A program made the position numbers and the translations under genes. 64,000 bases of DNA from Poriferisodalis sp965116245 (GTDB lineage: Bacteria > Actinomycetota > Acidimicrobiia > Acidimicrobiales > Poriferisodalaceae). The stretch spans positions 372,001-436,000 of the forward strand of contig OZ220497.1 of NCBI GenBank assembly GCA_965116245.1. Reading direction: 5' to 3'. Every line of letters begins with the position of its first letter. Position 1 is the first letter of the stretch. This document shows, one piece after another, positions 1-9,205 of this stretch. A model generated the notes under the pieces. The model saw only the letters and a program-made list of their open reading frames with translations. It had not been told where the DNA came from and made no database searches.

Positions 1-1
1 C

Positions 2-883
2 CAGGGCTTAGTGGGTATGACGCTCGGACCGAACGGGCGGCTGTGGACCAACCGCACCGACGAGCGTGGGCGCAGCGTGGTGACCGTGCTCACACCCAGC
101 GCGGATCGCAAGACCTTACAAGGCGACCCCGCCGATCTTCTGGAAGTTAAGCAAACCAATGCGCAGCACAACGGAGGCGACCTGCTGTTTGATGACGACG
201 GATTGCTTTACGTGTCGTTCGGCGACGGTGGCGGTTCGGGAGATCCGCACCATCACGGCCAGAATCTCACCACCCCGCTGGGTGCGCTGTTACGACTGGA
301 CGTCGACACCAACCTCAGCATTGATGCCCGCGATTGGCAACTGGTTCCCGCTCCGGGCAACCCTGATCTCGGGCCCGGCAGTGACCCTCGCATCTGGGTC
401 TACGGGATCCGTAACCCGTTTCGCATGTCGCTTGACGAGACAACCGGCGCCTTGTGGGTCTCCGATGTGGGTCAGCAGTGCATGGAGGAGGTCACTGCGC
501 TGAATCTCGATGAGGGTGGTGCCAATTTGGGTTGGAACGCCTATGAGGGCAGCCGACGTTTCGTAGGCGATGAGTTGAGCAATCACCGAGCGCCCGATTT
601 TGAGTATCGGCACGGGCTGGGTCTGTGTTCGGTAATTGGAGGCCACGTTTACAGGGGCAGTGAGCTGGAGTGGCTCAGAGGTCGTTATGTGTTTGCCGAC
701 CTCTGCGGGGGCGACATTTACGCTGCGGAGGTGAATCCCGGTACGCAGCCCGACGAGGTTTGGGATTTGGGCGTTGAGACTCCGCGCCCGGTTGGATTCG
801 CGGTGGACGGGGCCGGTGAGATGTACGTGATTGATATTGAATCAGGCGTGTGGCGCCTAACTGGGAAATCTCCTACCGAGTGA
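2..883 (+). CDS. PQQ-type sugar dehydrogenase (GSDH family), 5' truncated by window edge
   Basis: The frame is open through base 2, so the start lies outside the window; the GTG at 11 is probably not the real start. The visible ~290 residues are the C-terminal part of a six-bladed beta-propeller of the glucose/sorbosone dehydrogenase family. Typical signatures are HNGGDLLFDDDGLLYVSFGD, DGGGSGDP, the YGIRNPFRMS segment and the following WVSDVGQ...EEV stretch. Family members are usually secreted or periplasmic and oxidise sugars with PQQ, or are related proteins of unknown substrate. Signal peptide and N-terminal blades cannot be seen. It ends 46 bp before the MATE gene on the same strand. The family is clear; the substrate is not. 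Confidence 0.85.
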   Translation, partial: QGLVGMTLGPNGRLWTNRTDERGRSVVTVLTPSADRKTLQGDPADLLEVKQTNAQHNGGDLLFDDDGLLYVSFGDGGGSGDPHHHGQNLTTPLGALLRLDVDTNLSIDARDWQLVPAPGNPDLGPGSDPRIWVYGIRNPFRMSLDETTGALWVSDVGQQCMEEVTALNLDEGGANLGWNAYEGSRRFVGDELSNHRAPDFEYRHGLGLCSVIGGHVYRGSELEWLRGRYVFADLCGGDIYAAEVNPGTQPDEVWDLGVETPRPVGFAVDGAGEMYVIDIESGVWRLTGKSPTE

Positions 884-929
884 TCTCAGTCGGCTTAGCT
901 GTCGGCGTATCTGGACTGGTGCCATAGCA

Positions 930-2240
930 GTGTTTCGACGCACGGCCTATGACCGAGAGATCCTGGCCCTAGCCGTGCCAGCCTTCGGCGCGCTGATCGC
1001 TGAGCCGCTCTACGTAGTCACCGACACAGCGATCGTGGGAAGGATTGGCACTCCCGAGCTGGCGGGCCTAGCCATCGCATCGTCCATCTTGCTCAGCGCG
1101 CACGCGGCTTTGATCTTCTTGGCGTACGGCACAACTGGACTGGTTGGCCGATTGATTGGAGCTGGTTCGCCCCAGCGAGCGGTTGAGCAGGGAGTCGCCG
1201 GTTTGTGGCTGTCTATCGGTCTAGGGGCTGTAGTCAGCGTGGGCATGTGGGCCAGCTCCGGCTGGCTCGTGGGCCTGTTTGATCCGACTCCACAGGTCAG
1301 TGAGTTAGCCCTCACCTATCTGAGGATCAGCCTGTTGGGCTTCACTGCGCTATTGGCGGCGATGGCGGCGACGGGCTACCTACGAGGTGCCCAGGACACA
1401 GTGACCCCGCTAGTTGTCGCTATCGGTTCCGCTGTCGCCAATCTGCTCATTGAGCTTGTGCTGGTGTTTGGACTGGACATGGGCATCGCCGGTTCGGCGT
1501 GGTCAACTGTCATCGCCCAGTGGGCCGCCGCGCTCGTCTTCTTCGTCGCTATTCGTCGTCAAGCTCGGGCTGTGGGCGCGAAGCTGCGGCTGGTCATGGC
1601 CGCAGCGCGGCGCTATGCGCGTGTGGGTCTGCAGATGTTCGTGCGAACGGCCTCATTGCGAGGTTCGCTTGTACTCGCCGCCATCCTGGCCTCTCGGATT
1701 GGTACCACCGAGCTGGCCGCGCACCAGATCGGAGCCGAGATCTGGTCGCTGGCGTCGTTGGCGCTGGACGCGGTCGCCATCGCAGGTCAGGCCATTGTCG
1801 CCAAGGAGCTGGGCGCTAGCCGGCCAGCGGTAGCTCGAGCTGCCAGCACACGAATGATCGGCATGACTATCCAGCTCAGCATGGTTTTCGCGGTGTCACT
1901 GTTGTTGTTGCGAAGCCAAATCGCCAGCATCTTCAGCACCGATCCTGACGTAGTCGCCCTCGGCGGATTCCTGTTGCTATTCGTCGCCGCAGCTCAACCC
2001 ATCAACGCGGTGGCCTTCGCATTCGATGGCATATTTATCGGCGCTGGAGATCTGGGTTTTCTAGCCAGGGCAATGGTCGGTGCAGCGGCGGGCTTTGCAA
2101 TTGTGGGCGGAGTCGTTCGTCTGGCTGGTTTGGGTATCGGTTGGTTGTGGGTCGCGCTCATTGGGTTCATGTGTTTGCGCGCAGCGCCGCTGTGGTTGCG
2201 CTTTAGGGGCGACGCATGGCTTCGCACCGGAGCCCATTGA
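930..2240 (+). CDS. MATE family efflux transporter (DinF-like)
   Basis: A 436-residue polytopic membrane protein with about 12 hydrophobic segments in two similar halves, the MATE arrangement. The N-terminus reads ILALAVPAFGALIAEPLYVV followed by TDTAIVGRIGTPELAGLAIA, the usual first-helix pattern of DinF-type MATE proteins. It probably exports cationic drugs or metabolites with a cation antiport gradient in the inner membrane. GTG start at 930. It converges on gatB with only 25 bp between the two stop codons, and no obvious terminator fits in that space. Substrate unknown. Confidence 0.92.
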   Translation: MFRRTAYDREILALAVPAFGALIAEPLYVVTDTAIVGRIGTPELAGLAIASSILLSAHAALIFLAYGTTGLVGRLIGAGSPQRAVEQGVAGLWLSIGLGAVVSVGMWASSGWLVGLFDPTPQVSELALTYLRISLLGFTALLAAMAATGYLRGAQDTVTPLVVAIGSAVANLLIELVLVFGLDMGIAGSAWSTVIAQWAAALVFFVAIRRQARAVGAKLRLVMAAARRYARVGLQMFVRTASLRGSLVLAAILASRIGTTELAAHQIGAEIWSLASLALDAVAIAGQAIVAKELGASRPAVARAASTRMIGMTIQLSMVFAVSLLLLRSQIASIFSTDPDVVALGGFLLLFVAAAQPINAVAFAFDGIFIGAGDLGFLARAMVGAAAGFAIVGGVVRLAGLGIGWLWVALIGFMCLRAAPLWLRFRGDAWLRTGAH

Positions 2241-2265
2241 GTCGGCTGGGCAATCGCAGCGCTGC

Positions 2266-3723
2266 TCAGGTGTTACGTAGTTGCTCAAGCAGCGATGTGA
2301 CCGCTTGGCCGTCCGCTTGGCCACGGGTGGCCTTCATTACCGCTCCCACGAATACGCCCGCCACCTTGGACTCGCCAGCGCAGTACTTCGTCCAAGCCTC
2401 AGGGTGATCCGCGATTGCTTGGTTGACCAGAGCTTGGAGCTCATCGTTGGTCATGGCCTCAAAACCCATTTCTGCGGCGATCGCAGCCGGATCAGCCGAG
2501 CTGTTGTTGACGGCTCGATCGCACATGATGCCCAGCACCGTTTTGGTTTGTGTAGCCGTTAGCTGACCTGTGGTTTCCATCTGGACCAGCGACGCCAAGT
2601 GACTCGGTTCTAGCAGTTCGGCCCCGTCAAGTGCGAGGTTCTGGATCGCGTGGGTCACAGTGCGATGCGCGTCGGCTCCCGTTGCTGTAGTTGCCAGCAC
2701 CAGTGAGGCCAATCCACGGCTCACTATGACCTGCGCATCGTCGGGGCTGGCGCCGAGTGCGCACAGACCTGCGCGTTGGGCCGCCGGCAATTGCGGCATC
2801 TGGGCGCGCACTCGCTCAATCCACTCAACATCGGGTACCAGGGGCACCAAATCAGGCTCGGGAAAGTAGCGGTAGTCGTCTGCTTCTTCCTTTGAGCGCA
2901 ACGAATGAGTGCGTCCGTCTGTGGACCAGTGGCGGGTCTCTTGGACCGGCGCTGTGTTTGATTGGTACAGCGCTACATGGCGGCGGGCTTCGTAGTCGAT
3001 CGCGTTGCGCAGCGATCTTAGAGAGTTGAGATTCTTGACTTCACAGCGTGTCCGCAACTCATCAGAGCCCGAAGGTCGGACGCTGATGTTCGCATCAACG
3101 CGCATGGAGCCTTCTTCAAGTCGAGCGTCGGATGCGCCCAGCGCTAGCAATATGGCCCGCAGCTCAGACACATAGGCGCTGGCTTGGGCAGATGAGTTGA
3201 TGTCAGGCCGGGACACAATTTCTAGAAGGGGCGTACCCGCCCTGTTGTAGTCAACTAGCGCTCCGACCGCTCCATGAATGCGACCTTCAGCACCGCCAAG
3301 ATGAGTGGTTTTGCCTGCGTCTTCTTCCAAATGAGCGCGCTCGATACCCACTCGACCCGCTCCAGGCACCTCTAGCCAGCCATCTGAGCAGATCGGCTGG
3401 TCGTACTGACTTACCTGATAGTCCTTAGCCATGTCGGGGTAGAAGTAGTTCTTGCGGTGAAATACCGACGGCCGAATCGTGCAGTTCAGGGCAAGGCCGA
3501 TTGCCATGGCCAACTCAACGGCGCGACGATTCAGCACGGGCAACGAACCGGGGAGACCCAGACACACGGGAGTGACGTTGAGGTTCGGTTCGTCACCAAA
3601 GCGGCTCGGTGCGGCCGAGAACAGCTTCGTGGCCGTCGCCAGTTCGACGTGAACTTCAAGCCCGATTACCACTTCCCAACCAGCAAGGTCCGGCGCTGTC
3701 ACGTTGTTGGTTGCCGACGGCAT
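2266..3723 (-). CDS. gatB: Asp/Glu-tRNA(Asn/Gln) amidotransferase subunit B
   Basis: GatB activates the misacylated Glu-tRNA(Gln) or Asp-tRNA(Asn) by phosphorylation and hands ammonia from GatA to it. The protein has the diagnostic start WEVVIGLEVHVEL, the FYPDMAKDYQVSQYDQPI segment of the catalytic domain, and a C-terminal helical and YqeY-like tail that grips tRNA. Length (485-486 aa) is normal. ATG at 3723 or GTG at 3726; the gatA stop overlaps this start (GTGATG), so translation is coupled. The complete GatCAB set implies that at least one of GlnRS or AsnRS is missing in this organism. Confidence 0.97.
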   Translation of the reverse strand: MPSATNNVTAPDLAGWEVVIGLEVHVELATATKLFSAAPSRFGDEPNLNVTPVCLGLPGSLPVLNRRAVELAMAIGLALNCTIRPSVFHRKNYFYPDMAKDYQVSQYDQPICSDGWLEVPGAGRVGIERAHLEEDAGKTTHLGGAEGRIHGAVGALVDYNRAGTPLLEIVSRPDINSSAQASAYVSELRAILLALGASDARLEEGSMRVDANISVRPSGSDELRTRCEVKNLNSLRSLRNAIDYEARRHVALYQSNTAPVQETRHWSTDGRTHSLRSKEEADDYRYFPEPDLVPLVPDVEWIERVRAQMPQLPAAQRAGLCALGASPDDAQVIVSRGLASLVLATTATGADAHRTVTHAIQNLALDGAELLEPSHLASLVQMETTGQLTATQTKTVLGIMCDRAVNNSSADPAAIAAEMGFEAMTNDELQALVNQAIADHPEAWTKYCAGESKVAGVFVGAVMKATRGQADGQAVTSLLEQLRNT

Positions 3724-5270
3724 CACACATCTACGCCTTGGGATTTGTCGACCATGCGCGGCGCGGGCAACGGCGGCGCTGCGCGTTCTATAGCCGCGGC
3801 GGCCCTCAACATCGTTTCCTCGCCCAGTGCTGGTGCCAAGACCTGCACGCCTACGGGCAGGCCCTCAGCACCAGTGCCGAATGGCACCGACATAGCGGGA
3901 TCGCCCGACAAGTTGGAGGGAATAGTGCAGGTGTCGCAGCGGTACATAGTCATCGGGTCGGAGCGCTCGCCGAACCGAAAAGCAACGCACGGCGAACTCG
4001 GCGCAAGCAACACGTCGTAGTCGGCGTAAGCCGCGTCGAAGTCTCGCCGTGTCAGCATTCGGACCCGCTGGGCTTTCCCGTAGTAGGCGTCGTAGTAGCC
4101 AGCACTGAGAGCGAAGGTGCCCAGCATGATGCGTGCTTTGACTTCGTCCCCAAAGCCAGCGCTGCGAGTCAAGCGGTTCATTTCCTCAATGTCTGCGCCA
4201 TCGACTCGCAGTCCGTAGCGAGTGCCGTCGTAACGCGCCAAGTTGCTTGAGGCCTCAGCGGGAGCAATGAGGTAATACGCGGTGAGGCCATAGTTGACTG
4301 CAGGTACCGAAGCCCAACCTACCTTCGCACCCGCCTGTGCGAGAGCGTCAGCGGCCTCTCGCACACGTTCGGTCACATCGGCATCAATGCCATCGGGTGC
4401 CGCGCCCGCAGTGCTTCCGCTGGCGGGACCGCCGGTCAACTCGCTGACGATGCCAATCCGTAGGCCATCCACATCACGCTGAAGGGTGGCCTCAAAGTCT
4501 GGCACTGCAGCGGGGATCGAAGTGCTGTCGGCTGGATCATGGCCGCTGATTACACCCAGCGCCAACGCCGCATCTGCAACGTCGGCTGCTAAGGGACCGA
4601 TCTGGTCAAACGAGCTGGCGAAGGCGACGAGTCCGTAGCGACTTACCCGGCCGTATGTGGGCTTGATGCCAACGATGCCGCAAATCGAAGCAGGCTGTCG
4701 AATCGAGCCTCCTGTGTCGGACCCCAGCGCCAGAGGGGCGAAACCTGCACACACGGCTGCGGCGGAACCGCCGCTAGATCCACCCGGCACCCGGCTCAAG
4801 TCGTAGGGATTTCGAGTGGGGCCGAACGCCGAGTTCTCGGTGGAGCTGCCCATGGCGAACTCGTCCAGGTTGGTCTTGCCAATCATTACAGCGCCAGCCG
4901 CCGACATGGCTTTCACCACCGTTGCGTCGTAGGGAGGCAACCACCCCTCAAGCATGTGCGACGAACAAGTCGTGGCTACGCCACGCGTACACAGATTGTC
5001 CTTATATGCAATGGGGACACCGGCAAGAGGGCCAGGGTCTCGGCCCTCATGGACGGCGAGGTCTACGGCTGCAGCGGCGCTACGAGCCTGCTCGGCCGTG
5101 ACCGTATTGAAAGCGCCAACGTCAGCATCGTGAGCTTCCACGCGTCCAAGGCAGTCTTCAAGCACATCTACCGCGCTGCGCACGCCGGTGCGCACATCGC
5201 GTGCAATCTGTCGAGCCCCAGCTTGTAGAGCCCCAGCTTGTAGAGCCCCAGTTTGTTGAGCCTCAGTCAT
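3723..5270 (-). CDS. gatA: Asp/Glu-tRNA(Asn/Gln) amidotransferase subunit A
   Basis: Glutaminase subunit of GatCAB, an amidase-signature enzyme releasing ammonia from Gln. The Lys/cis-Ser/Ser triad is visible: Lys in IAYKDN (about residue 90), cis-Ser in PGGSSGGSAAA (about 166) and the nucleophile in GSDTGGSIRQP (about 189). I chose the ATG at 5270 over an upstream TTG at 5294. The N-terminus carries a five-residue repeat (ALQAG) encoded by a 15-bp tandem repeat at 5213-5257. About 119 bp separate it from gatC; it overlaps gatB. Confidence 0.97.
   Translation of the reverse strand: MTEAQQTGALQAGALQAGARQIARDVRTGVRSAVDVLEDCLGRVEAHDADVGAFNTVTAEQARSAAAAVDLAVHEGRDPGPLAGVPIAYKDNLCTRGVATTCSSHMLEGWLPPYDATVVKAMSAAGAVMIGKTNLDEFAMGSSTENSAFGPTRNPYDLSRVPGGSSGGSAAAVCAGFAPLALGSDTGGSIRQPASICGIVGIKPTYGRVSRYGLVAFASSFDQIGPLAADVADAALALGVISGHDPADSTSIPAAVPDFEATLQRDVDGLRIGIVSELTGGPASGSTAGAAPDGIDADVTERVREAADALAQAGAKVGWASVPAVNYGLTAYYLIAPAEASSNLARYDGTRYGLRVDGADIEEMNRLTRSAGFGDEVKARIMLGTFALSAGYYDAYYGKAQRVRMLTRRDFDAAYADYDVLLAPSSPCVAFRFGERSDPMTMYRCDTCTIPSNLSGDPAMSVPFGTGAEGLPVGVQVLAPALGEETMLRAAAAIERAAPPLPAPRMVDKSQGVDV
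5213..5257. repeat. In-frame 15-bp tandem repeat in gatA N-terminus
   Basis: Three 15-bp units (GAGCCCCAGCTTGTA, the third with two changes) lie head to tail and a partial fourth follows. They encode ALQAG repeats just after the GatA start, outside the catalytic fold, so the repeat should be tolerated. Confidence 0.85.
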
Positions 5271-5389
5271 TGTGCGCCCGTCATTTGGCTCCAACCCCGA
5301 TTACCGAGGTCCAGTCGCTGAGACGGTCCAGGCCTGCCCATGACACCGTGCGCGTCCATGAGGTTCTTAGCAACCACAACGTCGCAGAC

Positions 5390-5701
5390 CTAAGAATCAA
5401 CGCCGAGGATCGGCGGCACTTCAAACTGGCCATCACGTGCTGCCGGTGCTTGCGCAAGCACCTCGTCGCGATTCAGAGTCGAATCGGCTACATCGTCACG
5501 AAACACGTTGCGGAGCGGATAGGGATGCGCTAGCGGCGGCACCTCGGCAAGATCTAGGTCTTCCAGCTCACGGGCGTGTTCAAGAACCCGCCCAAGGTGG
5601 CCGGTGTAGTGCTCAATCTCCTCGGAGGTGAGTTCAATCCGGGCAAGCCGCGCTACGTGTGCCACCTGCTCTTTACTGATCACAGCTTGCGCTTCTACCA
5701 T
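5390..5701 (-). CDS. gatC: Asp/Glu-tRNA(Asn/Gln) amidotransferase subunit C
   Basis: A 103-residue GatC, the small subunit that wraps around GatA and links it to GatB. It shows the family pattern: the early helix VAHVARLARIELTSEEI, then a run of LEHARELEDLDLAEVPPLAH and the C-terminal LRNVFRDDV segment. ATG start at 5701. It lies between the unknown membrane protein upstream (27 bp away) and gatA downstream, all on the minus strand, as one probable operon. Confidence 0.95.
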   Translation of the reverse strand: MVEAQAVISKEQVAHVARLARIELTSEEIEHYTGHLGRVLEHARELEDLDLAEVPPLAHPYPLRNVFRDDVADSTLNRDEVLAQAPAARDGQFEVPPILGVDS

Positions 5702-5728
5702 GGCGAGCCGCAGGGTATCGGCGTGGCC

Positions 5729-6637
5729 TCAACGGAGAATCCGCCGCCGCGCCGCCTCTGCCAGAACCGCACCGGGGCGTGTAGGGCTGAAAAGCACCCG
5801 CGACACGACACGCACCTGCGCTACGCCGGTGGTTCGTGGAACCACCTCAACTTGGCCGTCGAGGACGACCAACAGCACGGGTCCAAGCGCGCCCCCACTG
5901 ATATCAACCAAGTCGTCTGCATCAAGTTCAATATCGGCCGGTGCAGCACCCAGCGATGCGACTTCTGCTCGACGCACAAGAAATGGCTCGCGAGTCGCCA
6001 TGCGGTCGTGCAGGACAAGACCATTAGGAACGAAGACCACCCAGCGAAGCGCCAACTGGTGCAAAGCTCGAAAGCCCAGCACCGCTGGCGCGAATCCAGT
6101 GAGGGTGGCCACGATTGCCCAAACCCACTGCCCGTTAGCCCACAACAACGCCGGTGTCGCGACTCCAGCAACTACCGCCAACCACGCCAGCGGGATAGGT
6201 GCGATTGCCAGCAAGAAGGGTGGGCGCAAGAGCATCCGGCGCTCGTTTCCGTAGCTGAGACCATCGACCATGGCATTGCCAGTCTCAGGTAGCAGTGCTA
6301 GGGCGGTCATGAGCGCAGCACCGACCACGGCAGCCGTAGCAGTCGTAATGGCCAAGTCTGTATCCCACATCCCAGCAAGCACTATCGAGCCGAGCCCAAC
6401 TGCGATTGAAGCGGGCGCGGCCACGCGCACGACTGTCAGCGCCCAAGGTCGACGCACGAGCGTGGCCGTCAAAACGAGCGCCCACACCAGCCACAATTGA
6501 GCGCTCAAGACGCGCGCCGAGGTTTGCGAGCATGCGTCTAACGCAACTGTTGCTGCAGCACCCACGCTCCACGGCATTGCCAACCACAACAGTCGCATTA
6601 GCCACAGGGTCGGATGAACTTGAAACACTGCTCGCAC
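5729..6637 (-). CDS. Integral membrane protein of unknown function upstream of gatC
   Basis: I do not recognise a named family. From the GTG at 6637 (another GTG at 6628) it encodes about 300 residues with roughly six hydrophobic segments, including LWLMRLLWLAMPWSVGAAA near the start and FLLAIAPIPLAWLAVVAGVA in the middle. A soluble C-terminal part of about 90 residues follows, starting near LRWVVFVPNGLVLHDRM. An upstream TTG at 6772 would overlap ligA and is unlikely. It probably heads the gatCAB operon, with a divergent promoter region of about 100 bp shared with ligA. Confidence 0.7.
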   Translation of the reverse strand: MRAVFQVHPTLWLMRLLWLAMPWSVGAAATVALDACSQTSARVLSAQLWLVWALVLTATLVRRPWALTVVRVAAPASIAVGLGSIVLAGMWDTDLAITTATAAVVGAALMTALALLPETGNAMVDGLSYGNERRMLLRPPFLLAIAPIPLAWLAVVAGVATPALLWANGQWVWAIVATLTGFAPAVLGFRALHQLALRWVVFVPNGLVLHDRMATREPFLVRRAEVASLGAAPADIELDADDLVDISGGALGPVLLVVLDGQVEVVPRTTGVAQVRVVSRVLFSPTRPGAVLAEAARRRILR

Positions 6638-6736
6638 AGGCGAAGTCTCGCCGCCACGACTCTCGGCGCAATCGACCGTGGACGGGCTCTTACTGATTAC
6701 CGGCCCTTCCCAGCCATTACTACTGTTGCTAGCGCG

Positions 6737-9142
6737 ATGCCCGCCGATAGCGACGACACGACCAGCGAGCAACGCCTAGCTTCGCCTGTCCCAGATTCGG
6801 GGGCTGATGCCGCTAGCAGCAGCCACGCTGGCGGTACGAGCGAGACTGAGCGCGGTGGCAGTCTGCTTCGCATGCGACGCCTAGCGGAGCTGATAGGCCG
6901 CTGGGACGTCGAATATCATCGAGATGCGGCGCCGACTGTGCCTGATGGTGAGTACGACGCCCTAAAACGCGAACTCATTGAGCTTGAGCGGCGCTACCCC
7001 GACCTGGCCGATCCGAACTCGCCGAGCCAACGGGTGGGTGCTGAGCTGTCGACGCTGTTCAGCGAGGTGGTTCATAGCCGGCCGATGATGTCGCTGGACA
7101 ATGCCATGGATTTTGGTGAGCTGCGGTCGTGGTACAGCCGTGTGGTTCGTGGTCTCGCCGCAACACGCGCCGCGCCAGCCGATGGCGACAGCGATGGCGA
7201 TGGTGAGGGCGATGGCGACGGCGAGGGTGTGCTTGAAGCTGCTAGGGGTTTGGAGGTCAACGCTGTTGATGTTGAGTCTGACGCCGCGCTGTTGCCGGAG
7301 TTGATTTGCGAGCTGAAGTTCGATGGGTTGGCTGTCTCGCTTCGCTACGAGAACGGTCGCCTAGCTCAAGCGGCAACAAGGGGTAATGGGCGCATGGGCG
7401 AAGACGTAACCGCGAACGTAGCCACCATCAAAGACATCCCTCGCGTGCTGAATACTGCATTGCCTGTACCGGAGGTCGTTGAAGTACGCGGTGAGATCTT
7501 CCTACCGCTTGACAAGTTCAACGAGTTGAACAATTCGCAGGCCCAAGCACGTGACGCTCTCGCCGAGGCTGCCGATAACGCCCGAGAACGACTCGCAGAT
7601 ACCGAACAGGACATACCGGCGGCCGAACTTCGAAGGTTGGAGTGGCTGGCCCGGCTGACTGAAGCTGATGTTCAGCGCCGCCATCCTGACTACGCAAACG
7701 CCCGGAATACCGCGGCAGGCAGCTTGCGCCAAAAGGACCCATCGACCGTTGCGTCTCGTGGTCTGTCGTTTTGGAGCTACGACATCGGCGAGCTGGTCGG
7801 TGGTCCCAATCTGAGCAGCGCGGGTGAGGTCTTTGCCTACCTGGACGATCTGGGTTTGCCAGTAAACCCAGAGATCCGCACCTTCGCCGAGTTCACTCAA
7901 GTGGAGGACTTCTGCGCCACCTGGGAGCGGGACCGCCACAAGCCGTCCTATGAGATTGATGGCGTTGTGGTGAAGCTGGCCGATCTGCGCCTTCGTTCCG
8001 AGCTGGGCTACACCAGCCGTGCGCCGCGTTGGGCTGTGGCCTACAAGTTCCCGCCCGAAGAACGCACAACCGAGCTGCGCAACATCATGGTGTCAATAGG
8101 GCGCACCGGCCGCGCTACGCCGTTTGCGCAGCTACGTCCAGTGATAGTTGGCGGATCAACTGTGTCTTTGGCCACGCTGCACAACGAAGACCAAGTCGCC
8201 GCTAAAGACGTGCGCCCCGGCGACACCGTGATCGTGCGCAAAGCTGGCGACGTGATCCCAGAGGTCGTCGGGCCAGTTCTAGCCGAACGCCCCGATGGGC
8301 TGCCACAGTGGACCTTCCCCACTTCGTGTCCCACCTGCGGGCATCCCCTAGTGCGAGGCGAAGGCGACGCCAATACCTATTGCGTGAACCGGTCGTGCCG
8401 CGCTCGGGTGCTGCAGGGCATCGGTCACTTCGTCAGCCGAGGCGCTCTCGACATAGAAGGCCTCGGCGAGCGGACAGTCGTGCTGTTATGCGAACAGGGA
8501 CTGGTTACCAACGCAGCGGATCTGTTCAGCCTGGAGGTAGACGACCTACTGAAGCTGGAGGGAATCGGGCCGAAATCCGCTACAAGCCTCGTGGCCAGGA
8601 TTGACTCAGCGCGCAGCACACCGCTAGCACGGCTGCTTATAGGGCTGGGCATCGAACACTTAGGGCCCACAACGTCGGAGCTGCTGGCGCAACGCTTCGG
8701 CACGCTGGATGCGATCATGCAGGCATCAGCCGACGACCTAGCAGAAATCGACGGCATCGGACCAATCATCGCTGCCAGCGTTACTGGCTACTTTTCCGAC
8801 GACGAACACCGCGCACTAGTGGAAGAACTCCGCAGCGCTGGCGTCCGTTTCGATGTAGTCGACCGCCTCGATGGCAGCATCCACGCGCTGCAGGTGCTGG
8901 CTGGCCGATCAGTAGTGGTCAGCGGCAATCTGGACGGCTGGTTCATCGGACGTGAAGAAGCGAAACGCGCCATAGTCCAGCGCGGCGGCAAAGCGACCTC
9001 GACAGTGAACCAGAGCACCTACGCGCTGGTAGCCGGAGAACGCGCCGGTCAAGCCAAGCTAGATAAAGCAACAGAACTGAACATCCCAATCCTCAACGAG
9101 GAAGGGCTAAAGGCCCTGCTATCCGAAGGAACCCTCACTTAG
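6737..9142 (+). CDS. ligA: NAD-dependent DNA ligase with two insertions
   Basis: Seals nicks using NAD+. All domains are present: Ia region with the D-x-x-Y-D motif (DGEYDAL), adenylation motif LKFDG with the catalytic Lys (about residue 194), OB fold, four-cysteine zinc finger (CPTC...C...C), HhH repeats and C-terminal BRCT (GRSVVVSGNL). Start ATG 6737. At 801 aa it is over 100 residues longer than usual. One insertion before the catalytic Lys contains an acidic Asp/Gly/Glu run encoded by a repeat at 7182-7227. A second, about 40 residues and helical (about 265-317), sits between GEIFLP and the ANARNTAAGSLRQ motif. Confidence 0.96.
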   Translation: MPADSDDTTSEQRLASPVPDSGADAASSSHAGGTSETERGGSLLRMRRLAELIGRWDVEYHRDAAPTVPDGEYDALKRELIELERRYPDLADPNSPSQRVGAELSTLFSEVVHSRPMMSLDNAMDFGELRSWYSRVVRGLAATRAAPADGDSDGDGEGDGDGEGVLEAARGLEVNAVDVESDAALLPELICELKFDGLAVSLRYENGRLAQAATRGNGRMGEDVTANVATIKDIPRVLNTALPVPEVVEVRGEIFLPLDKFNELNNSQAQARDALAEAADNARERLADTEQDIPAAELRRLEWLARLTEADVQRRHPDYANARNTAAGSLRQKDPSTVASRGLSFWSYDIGELVGGPNLSSAGEVFAYLDDLGLPVNPEIRTFAEFTQVEDFCATWERDRHKPSYEIDGVVVKLADLRLRSELGYTSRAPRWAVAYKFPPEERTTELRNIMVSIGRTGRATPFAQLRPVIVGGSTVSLATLHNEDQVAAKDVRPGDTVIVRKAGDVIPEVVGPVLAERPDGLPQWTFPTSCPTCGHPLVRGEGDANTYCVNRSCRARVLQGIGHFVSRGALDIEGLGERTVVLLCEQGLVTNAADLFSLEVDDLLKLEGIGPKSATSLVARIDSARSTPLARLLIGLGIEHLGPTTSELLAQRFGTLDAIMQASADDLAEIDGIGPIIAASVTGYFSDDEHRALVEELRSAGVRFDVVDRLDGSIHALQVLAGRSVVVSGNLDGWFIGREEAKRAIVQRGGKATSTVNQSTYALVAGERAGQAKLDKATELNIPILNEEGLKALLSEGTLT
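7182..7227. repeat. GATGGC-type simple repeat within ligA
   Basis: A run of GATGGCGA(C/T) and GAGGGC hexamers encodes a Gly/Asp/Glu-only stretch of about 15 residues ahead of the ligase active-site lysine. Frame is kept. It looks like a repeat-slippage product. Confidence 0.8.
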
Positions 9143-9197
9143 GGTTCTCATCGGCGAGCGCCCAATAGAGTCCATAGCAAACTGCAGTGACTACCGC

Positions 9198-9205
9198 GCA
9201 TTAGA
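9198..9205. repeat. Left copy of probable 8-bp target-site duplication
   Basis: GCATTAGA directly precedes the left IS end GGCTCTTCCG. It matches GCATTATA after the right IS end (11793-11800) at 7 of 8 positions. Eight base pairs is the duplication length known for ISL3-family elements. Confidence 0.55.
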
